Below, one piece after another: positions 11,341 through 20,923 of a DNA stretch of 64,000 nt. The notes beneath the pieces are model-generated. The model was not told the origin of the DNA, ran no database searches, and was given only the letters and a program-made list of their open reading frames with translations. Numbering within the stretch: the first letter of the stretch is position 1; the number at the start of each line of letters is the position of its first letter. The DNA lies in assembly GCF_030272615.1 (NCBI RefSeq), contig NC_081415.1, positions 193,858,695 through 193,922,694 of the forward strand, written 5' to 3'. Source of the stretch: Cryptomeria japonica. Its lineage: Eukaryota > Streptophyta > Pinopsida > Cupressales > Cupressaceae. Both the position numbers and the translations under genes were made by a program.

Positions 11341-11417
11341 TGCTGGAGAAAGCCGAAATAGAAGCTGTCTTGTCCCAGTTTGAAGAATTCAAGAAAAGTA
11401 ATGAGGAGGGGAATTAA
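11341..11417 (+). pseudogene. Remnant of the K accessory ORF C-terminus
   Basis: Some 25 codons ending FEEFKKSNEEGN then TAA match the end of the copy 1 ORF (FKEFHKSNEEEKNE at 8480-8523). Upstream coding sequence is missing, which shows that copy 2 once carried the ORF or derives from a unit that did. Confidence 0.65.
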
Positions 11418-12333
11418 GAATAATGTCACATCGACACTAAGTTTTCATGTAGTTGCATTTATAGATGCTGCAAGTTTTCTCATAGCTGCACATTTCCTTT
11501 ATGCATAAGTTGTAAAGTGGGACTATGTAGTTGAATTAGTCAACTGTGGCCACATTTTTCTCCACTCTCTTCCTATATGAGGACCCTCATTTGCAAATAT
11601 TTCTTTTTTATGCTTAGCAAAACTCTACCAATTTTTTATCTCAATTAAGACTCTGTGCTTTTGATGTAAAAGTTAATTCAAGGAAATAAAGAAAGCAATC
11701 CGCTTGTTTCCAAACTTTGTGTTGGGCTGAAGATTGTGATTGTGATTGGAATTGTTCTTATGTCTAGGTCTCATAATCATTTCTTATGTACTTGAATATT
11801 TTTTGGTAAAATTGTGAATGCTTATGAAAGAGCTTTATACTTATGTAGATAGAGTTTGTGCTATCTACATATTTGGGAAATATTCTGACAGTTAAGTGAT
11901 TACATAGGAAGCTTTGTATTGCTACTTGTTACTTGCAGTTTTTAGGAATCATTGATCATGTTTTGGAGACTTTGAGCTATAAGTTGTGATTGAAATAGTA
12001 ATTGTGGTAGTTAGTATAATTACATTCAAGTAAGACAAAATGAGCTTACATGATTGTGAAGATACTAAAGATTCATTGTAATATGTTTATTAATTGTCAA
12101 TTTTAGTAGTTGTAAGAAATACCAATAAGTGAAGGGAAAATACACAAATTCTAAAAAAAGAGAATTACATGCCCGGAACTTAAACTCAAATTTTATTTTA
12201 CAAGTTGTTGAAATATCAAAATTCCACTAAGGGAACCTTCACTTGCTGAGAGGAGAGACTCTGTCTCATCATAGTTGTGTGTGAAATACATATTTTGTCA
12301 TTGGTACGCTACTGACAAAATATTCACCCAATA

Positions 12334-12358
12334 GTTTTTTGGCAACTTTGTTGGGGAT
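12334..12358 (+). other. Gypsy-type primer-binding-site-like sequence
   Basis: TTTTTTGGCAACTTTGTTGG, followed by GGATAC, resembles the TTTTTGGCGCCGTTGCCGGGGA motif common just inside plant Ty3/gypsy 5' LTRs. It begins immediately after the K copy 2 end. Confidence 0.5.
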
Positions 12359-12466
12359 ACAATATGCATCCAAAACCCTCATGCTTTTGGTTGAAGTATA
12401 CTGGTATCCTATTCATTGTAATTCCTTTACTTATAATTTATGAAACTTTCACCAAGGATATGTAAA

Positions 12467-13816
12467 ATGGCTACTCAAGGTCCTTAGGGGAGTGCTTTTG
12501 GTCTGTTGAACCTGACTCTACCCTTACATGTTCTTCTTGATGGTTTGCAGAAGATTTTTCCCAAGTTTTTGGTAGATGGTGCTCAACATCCTGATGAGCA
12601 CATCGCTGATTTTTATATTGCATGTGGTATTCTTGGTGTTGAACATGAAGATGTATTTGTAAGGTTATTCATTGAAACCTTACAAGGTGTAGTTGCCGAT
12701 TGGTTTTACCATTTTCTTGATAACTCTATCACCAATTGGGATACTCCCAAAACAAGGTTTGAGGCAAGCTTCAAACCTCTTGAAGATGAGCATGCACTCT
12801 TGGTGCAATTGACTCAAATGAAGAAGGAACCGCAAGAGCCCATGCGGGAATTTGTTGCTAAATTCAACAAGCTGCATAACCGCATCCTAGTTGCTTCTCA
12901 ACCTACCTCTGCAAATTTGAATTGCTTCTTCATTAATGCTTAGTCACCTGAGTTGAGTTTCTTGTTGAGAAGATCAGTTCCAAGAAACCTTGCAGCTACA
13001 CAAACCTTAGTAGTTGAGGTTGAAGATGATCTTATCCTTGCGGGTAAGATAACGATAGAGCCAAATGGGTCCAAAGAAAACTCTTCTTTAGGATCATGGA
13101 CTACCAAGAGAGAAGATACCATGGTGCAGAGTTTGGCTAATGAGTTGCTTGCCTACAAAAAGAAAATAGATCAAGGTGTATTTTCTTCCCCTGATGAAGA
13201 CATTCCTAGGAGGCCATATCCAAATACTACTCTTAGTTATGTAGCTAGAAATCAAGACAAGCTTCCTTTGCCACCAGAAGGGTTTGTACTTGAGGCACCA
13301 CCAACTAATGCACCAGTGGAGGACTCTGAATCTGAACAAAGTGATCTTGCTAGTCTATTCCAAGAGGAGGAAGTAGACATAGCTGGGGACTCTCAAATCT
13401 GGTTTATGTGTTTCCAGAAAGCTATTGAACAAAAAGAAAAGACCATGCTAGGTACCACGAAGGAGGAAAATCACATCATGAGATGTGAAAAGGTGAACAT
13501 GCATGAAAATCCTAGTCAAGTTGAAATGAATGCTTTCATGCTCCAAGGTCATGAACTTGGACGTGTCTTGGATAAGAAAACTATCCCAAAAATTGATGAA
13601 GATCTTTTCATGAGCACTATAGAAGAGTTTTGTTCAAGTCTTGTTGATGATTCTCTCCAATTAGAAGTTGGTGAACAACCTAATAAGGAATACAATGCAT
13701 TCATGTTTTTGTCTGAATCACATGAAGAAGATCATTCTGTTTAGCATGAGGTTGTTATGGTTGAAAAACCAGTTGTTCAAGTTGTAACTAGTAAGATGGA
13801 TTCAGACTTTGTATGA
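12467..13816 (+). pseudogene. Ty3/gypsy gag, degenerate and truncated
   Basis: One frame from ATG 12467 runs to 13816 with TAG stops at 12485, 12941 and 13742. Residues about 45-145 form a Retrotrans_gag capsid domain, including RLFIETLQGVVADWFYHF and the later DEHALLVQLTQMKKEP helix region. The rest is acidic and shows no protease or RT. The first stop would be Gln in a CAG to TAG model. Coding ends at about 13816, where sequence of element D begins, so the 3' part of this element is lost. The family is secure; the parent element is not. Confidence 0.8.
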
Positions 13817-13833
13817 TTCAGTCTATGTGAAAT

Positions 13834-14150
13834 GACCAGTCAAAGGTCGAAAATAGAAGGATCTTAAAAATTAGGGTTTTGATTTTTAACCACTGAATTT
13901 TCAGAAGAAAAAAAAGACAGATTTGAATTGCAATTTTGAAATAAAAACCAGATCTGAAAGAAACACTTAAAATCTTGCACTTCACAATCTTAATTTCCTA
14001 AAAATGAAAGATTAGGGTTTTTATGCAAAGAACCTCTAAAATTTCTAAAAGATCAAAGTTGGCAATGAAAATTTGAAATTAAAATTAAAACTAATCAGAT
14101 CTAATGATGAGAAATCAGAATGAAAGTGTAAGACATCGGGTTCACCAAAA
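13834..14150 (-). repeat. Partial second copy of the element D 5' leader
   Basis: This sequence is collinear with 19443-19753, the leader just inside the 5' LTR of D, including the PBS-like GTTCACCAAAA next to the LTR edge. It lies downstream of the left LTR on the minus strand. Element D is therefore LTR, internal, LTR, partial internal. Confidence 0.7.
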
Positions 14151-15314
14151 TGTAAAGTGGAAAATTTAACCCAAGTGACTCCCCACCTAGGAGAGAGAAA
14201 GGAAGTCACTAGGATGATTTTTGCTTGGAGGAACTTTACATTCAAAAGAGGGGCTTGAATCCACTAGATCCAAATCCAAAGATATGAATTCCAAGTGGGT
14301 TGCAAGAGTTTAAGTGTAATTTGCCCTCTTTTGCAAATGGGAAAGTTAACTTGTTGACTATGTAGGAAAGAGAGATAAAATGGGTGAAATGAGGAGCTAT
14401 CAGTTCGAGATCACACTGTAACTTTGGATCTCAGATATTTAGATTGATATAGATCTGCCCTGCAAATTTAGAGAAAAGTAGTCGGGACCGTGTTGAAAGT
14501 GCACATGGTCTTCCAAAAAATCTACGAAACAAAAAGGGTTTTTTGCCTCCGTAAATGGAGTCTAGATCTGAAAATATAGTTGCGCACCTACAACCTACAC
14601 ATAGAAAATAAGGGAAGAAGGGTTGTGGATAGGGTTTTGCTTCAGTTAAACCCCGGTTGAGGAATCAACCTTGAAAGAAAGTAATTGCAAATGCTTGAAT
14701 GTAAACAATGGAAATGTATACCTTGTAGATCTACAATTTTTTGATGATGATCACTTTGCTTCTTGAATAGAATCACAAGTGTTGCATGAAATGGCATGTA
14801 ACATGATAAAACCCTAACACACACACATGCTTGCAAATATATGTTGTAATGTTTCTCCAATGGATGAATGAAGAAGGGGACTTTATGGATGTTTGAAGGC
14901 TTGAATAATTGATGAAGACCTTTTTCTTGAATTTTTCTTATTATCCTTAGCTTTCCCATGCATTGCGTCTATCGAATGAGGGAATTAAATCTCCTTTTAT
15001 ACATGCCTAGAGGATTAATTTTCATCCACCAAAGGCTGACAAAGAGGAGTACAATCCCTGAAGAAAAAATTATGCAAAAGGGGTCGGGCAGAACTATCTT
15101 AGGTCCACCCTAAGAGGTGGTGACAAGGGTGCCATGCCTCTATCCCGCCCTAACTTGGGACCCAGACAGGGTCCTAAGACTACTTCAAGGCTCAAACATG
15201 AAAGGTTCATGAGGTAAAAGTGCAGGAAGAGGTCTTGGTCAAGGAAAGAGATTTCATCGCCAAGGTGAGGGCCTCAAATGTGGTTAAAATTGATAGGGTT
15301 GCAATTTTATGACA
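14151..15314 (-). repeat. 3' LTR of element D
   Basis: It is the homologue of 19754-20923. In element sense it starts TGTCATAAAATTGCAA and ends CCACTTTACA. It carries a TATA box (GTATAAAAGG sense, at 14992-15003) and the inverted-repeat module at 14481-14513. Confidence 0.75.
14992..15003 (-). promoter_or_regulatory. TATA box of D 3' LTR
   Basis: On the minus strand TGTATAAAAGG; the same box is at 20599-20609 in the other LTR. Confidence 0.55.
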
Positions 15315-15335
15315 CTAAATTTAGCCCCCACTTTA
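15315..15335 (-). other. Polypurine tract of element D
   Basis: In element sense TAAAGTGGGGGCTAAATT lies just before the LTR start. Element F has CTAAAGTGGGGGTTAAA at the same place. Confidence 0.7.
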
Positions 15336-17681
15336 TCGGGAGTATGGCTTATGCCAATATTGTCGGTAAAGTAGAAGAAGGAGAGAGATAAAGATGAGAG
15401 ACACATAGCAATATCACAAGAAGTATAAGTCATCGCTAAATTGAGGAACAAAAAGCCCCCAGTCTTAGGATCTTGACTCGCTCAAATATATGCAAGAGCA
15501 CACAAAACAAAAAAGAGCAAGCCACACAAATAAAGTACAAAAGACACATGACAAAAGCAAGACACAAGATGACAAACCAACTAGCCGAAGAGACCTCGAC
15601 ACTCAAATGTCTCAACAACTGATTGAAACACAAGGACCAATGCTACTACATAAACACAAGTGATCACATAAAAGAGAAAAGATGACATCATGTATGAACC
15701 ATCAATAGTAAAACTATGGGTTCAAAAGAGGAAGAAGAGAGAGAACATGAATACACACTTTGGTGATCCATGAAAATAAAGGTGAACAAGAAAGAGACCA
15801 TGGACATATCACCCCTAAAACTAGGTGATCAATGGAGAGAAGGACATGGAAATCTAGCCCCCAGAGTCTGTCTGGGTGATCCATGTAAAGAAGGAGAGTG
15901 AGAACACCATTAGTTCCACCCAACCTCAAGCGCGTGTGTGAAAGTGAGGTTCGAAGTGCCTCATAGGAGTCTATGCTTGAGTATGCTAAAACCTATATGT
16001 ATAGTACAAATGTCAAGAAAGGCATGACATCTCGCTCTAAGAGTTTGTTCTCTGGTTCCGAGATTAATCACCCCACATAAGAGAAAAGCGACATCATCTT
16101 GCTCTAAGATTTTGTGCTTTGGTTTTGAGAATAAACAATTGTACAAGGGACAAGAAGTGCTGGCATCTCGCTCTAAGAGGTTGTGCTCTGGTTCCGATAA
16201 TGACTCACTATACAAGAAAAGTGATGACATATTGCTCTAAGAGGCTGCCCTCTAGTTCTAAGAATATCCCATTGTAAAATGCATGAGAGAAATATAGTAA
16301 AAAGGAGCAGTGTGGGTGGCCCCACCTTAAGATGTCAAAATAGGTTGATGTTGATATCTTAAGGAAAGTAGAACAAGGATACCTACCTTCATCACAAAGA
16401 AGATATATGCTATGGAACAACGTCATAAATCCAAGCAAGAGACAAAATACTCTTCAAGCCAGGATAAGATAGTTGAAAAGAGATATCTTGTTGTAAGTGT
16501 AAAGGAGATCCTTGGAGGAGAAGAGATATTTGTTCAAAAGACATCTACTCCCCAAGAGGAGTTATCTAAGACAAACATAACATCTTCTAGAATAAAGAAA
16601 AGAAGAGAGCAAGAATTCAATCCTTCCTCCTATTTCTAAGTGAAAGGGATTTTTGATGAAGGATGATGCACTTGTAGCTCCAAAGAGGGATGGGTGATCT
16701 TATTATAGATTTTCATTACCAAGTGTGAAAGAGGTTGTAGTCAAGGACTTACACCACTTATATAAGAGAGAATCCTTGAGCCAACAACTAACAACTGCGC
16801 ACAAGGAATGACATCAAGTAATAAAATTCACACCGCCCACATAATAGGGCAAAGTGGATCCCTAGAGAAATAGATAGAGAGGGATCATTTCCCCCCAAGT
16901 GTAGGGACAATGAGAAGAACTTTCATAATCTTCTAGAGATATATTAAACATAATCAAATGCATAATGTACTTGCCTGCAAGAAAAGACAATCATATATTT
17001 AAAATACATGTCTCAAGAAGTGGTAATCTTCTAAGAGAAGAGAAAAAGAGTATCAAATATTCCCCAAGGGGGATTAATCATAAGAGAATACAATTGTAAA
17101 AGAAATAATAATCACATATGAAAAATGTAGCCCCTAAAGGAAATAGTGATACATGAGATAAAAAGAAAGAAAGGAGTGAAAATCCTTGCCCCCCAAGTGA
17201 GGAGAACAAGGAGAAAAATTACACATCTTCTGATGGTGATTATTTCCAAGCGATATACCTTCCTAATGGAATAAATCCTCTCAAGGAAGGGATACGTACT
17301 TCTCAAGAGGTCATTCCATGCTAAGGGGTACATCATACTTGCAAATAATCGAAACCATAAAAGAGGTAAGTTTTTCAAGAGAATGAAGGAAAGATAAGAA
17401 GTGCATTACTCATTAAAGATACCCCTCTCCAAGAAAAGAGGAAAACCAAAGAACAATTATATGCACACATAAGAATAACTCTATGCAAGAAACGATATTT
17501 AATAATGAATAATGCATCAAGATAGAGATATATGTATAGAAAGAATAGCAAGAGTAGACTTCATGTTGCTACCCCAAACTATTTAAAATTGAAACAAAAC
17601 CACCAAAAATGATGAAAATCCCCCAATTAAGTTGACTATTTATGTAATAGGGTGAGGAGAACCATGAAGAGAAAGAAAGTG
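15336..17681 (-). other. Long 3' noncoding region of element D
   Basis: There are 2.3 kb without a credible ORF between the stop of the D ORF and the PPT. The sequence is purine-rich on the plus strand and includes four tandem units at 16024-16264 that recur in element E. I see no coding homology, so it may be the decayed remains of pol or an untranslated region. Confidence 0.5.
16024..16264 (-). repeat. Four tandem ~68-bp units in element D
   Basis: Each unit contains, on the minus strand, a form of GGAACCAGAGCACA followed by CTCTTAGAGCGAGATG. Units lie near 16024, 16091, 16163 and 16226. Element E has two such units at 51488 and 51554 in the same relative place. Confidence 0.75.
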
Positions 17682-19097
17682 CTAAGGCACTATTTTGATG
17701 TCAAGAAAGACAGCTAGATCTATCATGAGAGAAATCTGCGCAAGATCATATTGCTTTTGAACAAATTTCTTAAATGCACAACATTTCCCAAAAGAATGTG
17801 AATGTAAATAATGAAAAATGCAATATTCAATTCCTTCCACTTGCTTAAGATTTTTGTTTTTATTTTGAGGAGAGAAGGAAATGTTCTTATCATACTTCAA
17901 TCTCCAATAGATTCTTGCAGCCAATCTTTTGGGGTTATAAATATGGTCTTGACATAGAGAAGGTTTGTTAGAAGAGGAATATTTATTTTCTACAAATCTA
18001 ATTTTGCCACTGTCTATGCCATCTTGAATAGATTTTTGAAAATTAGGGCAATCATCAGCATTATGGTCATGGGTTTGATGAAATAAAAAAAAAGGACGTT
18101 TTGAAGAAGAAGCATTCTTGTGGGCTCTTTTGATTTGTTGTTTTTCAAGATAGTTTTTAAAGTTTTGGAGCCTAATGAATTCATCCATAGAAAGAGAAGT
18201 ATAATTTCCTATAGCTTTTGTAGTAGTTTGTGTAGGAGGGTTTATAGGGACAAGAATTCCTTGTTCAAATTTCCCAAGTCCTTGTCCTCTAATACCTTGT
18301 TTTGTAAGTATATGAAAGCCACGACTATAAGAATGTTGCAATTGACTAGATGGAGGAATAGGATCATGAATTTCTTTGAAATCTTATGTGTAAGGGGGAA
18401 GAAAAGAATTTGTAGATGAAGGAGGAGTATCATGTGAAATGACAATCTCTTTTCCTTTATCAAGCTTATCCTTTTTGGAAGATTGGGGATGAATATTTTC
18501 ATCATCTAAAAGCTCATTTTTAGTTATTTCTATGTGGGGGGAAAGGTCATGAATAAAATGCATAGCATCATCCTCCCTGCATATAATTTGATTTTGGAGA
18601 TAAGTCTTAGGTGAACAAAGAGGTTCTAAAGATGTAAGAATGGTAATGTTTTTATTTTGCCCCCCTTGCTCAAGGGTATGTGTAGAAGAAGAAGATGGGT
18701 CCATATTACGTTTCAATGTTTTCTCTCTTTTAGAAAGATCATTGGTCAAAGCATCGGGTCTCATCTCATCCACACAAGGTACCCTAGGAGAGGTACAAGC
18801 GTTAGGATCGCTTGGTTTAGGGTCTACAAAATCTTTGAGGTGATTAACATAGGAAATGTATTTTGTTAACAACATCACCATAATGCAACATAAATGATAC
18901 ATGAAAGCTTTGAGATCTATTTGAAAAGAGAATAATTTGGAAATCCTAACAACACAATATGACCAAGTGCTATGAATGAAGAGAAGTAACATGAAATAAA
19001 AGAAACCCTTATCCAACACATGATTGTAGTAAATATATGTGAACAACAATGTAATCATATGCGAAAGAGCAAGTAAATCCAACTTATTAATTGCCAT
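17682..19097 (-). pseudogene. Element D ORF: G-patch and CHHC knuckles, one in-frame stop
   Basis: This is a single minus-strand frame of about 470 codons with one TAA at 18384. Residues 1-95 are hydrophobic, with possible membrane segments. The middle is Ser/Asp/Lys-rich. Residues about 260-285 form a good G-patch core, GFHILTKQGIRGQGLGKFEQ. After it come a degenerate FX2HX4HX4C motif (about 335-352) and a complete CX2HX4HX4C knuckle (about 425-440). G-patch domains bind RNA or RNA helicases and occur in some plant gypsy polyproteins and in betaretroviral proteases. No capsid, protease, RT or integrase is visible. It is probably the RNA-binding product of a non-autonomous element, nearly intact. 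Confidence 0.7.
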
Positions 19098-19737
19098 TGA
19101 AAGTCTCTTAATTAAATTCTTAATTTGCTAGAAAAGAAGATCTAAAATTAGGACCTTTTTATGAAAATTAATTTAAAAGATGAAAGTAGTGAAATTTGAA
19201 TTTGCTTTCGACCTTAGGAGGTGTTAAAATTAATAAAGTAGGGCAATTTTTTGGATTTAAGCAAAATAATATAGTCAATTCCATCTCCCAAAATTTAAGG
19301 AAAAACGCTAGGGACTATGTTGAAAGTAAACACAGTCTGACCAACTTTTTTCAAAAAAAATTCAGGGATGATAGATATTATAGTTTTAATGCAAAATCCA
19401 AAAAAAGGTCGATTTGGAGATGTCTAGATCGGTCAAATGAGCAATCAAAGGTCAAAAATAAAAGGATCTTAAAAATTAGGGTTTTTCTTTTGAACCACTG
19501 AATCTTCAGAATAAAAAAACAGATTTGAATTATAATTTTGAAATAAAAAACCAAATCTGAAACAAACACTTAAAATTTTGCACTTCACAATCTTAATTTC
19601 CTCAAAATGAAATATTAGTGTTTTTGTGCAAAGAACCTCTAAAATTTGTAAAAGATCAAACTTGAAAATGAAAATTTGAAATTCAAATTGCAGTTAATTA
19701 GATCTAATAATGAGAAATCAGAATTAATGTGTAAGAC
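19098..19737 (-). other. 5' leader of element D
   Basis: This is AT-rich noncoding sequence between the PBS and the ORF. It holds another copy of the inverted-repeat module (19310-19342). Confidence 0.5.
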
Positions 19738-19753
19738 GTCGGGTTCACCAAAA
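19738..19753 (-). other. PBS-like site of element D
   Basis: In element sense TTTTGGTGAACCCGAC directly follows the LTR end. Element E has TTTTGGTGAACCCGAT in the same place. The matching tRNA was not identified. Confidence 0.65.
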
Positions 19754-20923
19754 TGTAAAGTGGAAAATTGAACCCTAGTGACTCCCCACCTAGGAGAGAG
19801 AAAAGAAGTCGCTAGGATGATTTTCACTTGGAGGAACTTTACATTCAAAAGAGGGGCTTGAATCCACTAGATCCAAATCCAAAGATTTGAATTCCAAGTG
19901 GATTGCAAGAGTTGAAGTGTAATTTTCCCTCTTTTGCAAATGGGAAAGTTAACTTGTTGACTATGCAGGAAAGAGAGATAAAATGAGTGAAATGAGGAGC
20001 TACCGGTTCAAGATCGCACTGTAACTTCAGATTTGAGATATTTAGACTGATATGGATCTGCCCTACAAACTTGGATAAAATTCATTGAGACCGTGTTGAA
20101 AGTGCACACGGTCCTCCGAAAAATCCTCAAAACAAAAACGGTTTTTCCGCCTTTGGAAATGGATTCCAAATTTGAAAATACAGTTGCGCGCCTGCAACCT
20201 ACACATAGAAAAGAAGGGAACAAGGGTTGTGGATAGGGGTTTTCCTCAATCGAACCCTTGTTGAGGAATCAACCTTGAAAGAAGGTATTTGCAAATGCTT
20301 GAATGTAAACAATGGAAATGTATACCTTGTAGATCTGCAATTTGTTGATGATGATCGCTTTGCTTCTTGAATGGAATCACAAGTGTTGCATGAAATGACA
20401 TGTAACATGACAAAACCCTAACACACACACACATTCTTGCAAATAAATGTTGTAATATTTCTCCAATGGATGAATGAAGAAGGGGACTTGATGGATGCTT
20501 GAAGGCTTTAATACTTGATGAAGACATTTTGTTTGAATTTCTCTTATTATCCTTATCTTGCCCATGTATCGTGTCTATCAAATGAGGGAATTGAATCTCC
20601 TTTTATACATGCCTAGAGGATTAATTTTCATCCACCGAAGGCCAACAAAGAGGAGTGCAATTCCCGAGGAACAAATTATGCAAAAGGGTTCGGATAGACC
20701 TATCTTAGGTCCACCCTAAGAGATGGGGATAGGGGTGCCACACCCCTATCCTGCTCTATCTTGGGGCCCAGATAGGGTCCTGAGACTACCTGAGGGATCA
20801 AATAGGAAAGGTTCATAGGGTGAAAGTGCAGGAAGAGGTCTTGGTCAAGGAAAGAGATGGCGTCACCAAGGTGAGGTCCTCAAATGTGGTTAAAATTGCT
20901 AGGCTTGCAATTTTATGATGACA
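19754..20923 (-). repeat. 5' LTR of element D
   Basis: This is a 1,170-bp homologue of 14151-15314. In element sense it starts TGTCATCATAAAATTGC and ends CCACTTTACA. It carries a TATA box at 20599-20609 and the inverted-repeat module at 20087-20115. Its outer edge abuts LINE coding sequence. Confidence 0.75.

Larger units (their letters stand above)
9919..12333 (+). repeat. K copy 2: LTR-like unit
   Basis: It starts TGTTGGATATTGG directly after a copia-type PPT. It contains palindrome array 2, a solo LTR insertion, a remnant of the accessory ORF end, a TATA-like box (11575), AATAAA (11685) and ends TATTCACCCAATA. The part after 11206 is collinear with copy 1 except that almost all of the 3.7-kb ORF is absent. 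Length without the solo LTR is about 1.95 kb. Oddly, a gypsy-type primer site and gag follow directly, although a copia PPT precedes it. Confidence 0.6.
13834..20923 (-). mobile_element. Element D: RT-less gypsy-like LTR element with G-patch ORF
   Basis: Two same-direction LTRs (about 1.17 kb) enclose a 4.4-kb body with a PPT, a long 3' noncoding region, one near-complete ORF and a PBS-like site. There is no reverse transcriptase, RNase H or integrase. LTR start and PPT match element F. A partial leader beyond the left LTR shows a tandem arrangement. I could not find a target-site duplication. Confidence 0.7.

Noticed and set aside
20246-20581. Minus-strand open frames in the D LTR
   Set aside because: They lie within LTR sequence in both copies, are not the same length, and have no domain.
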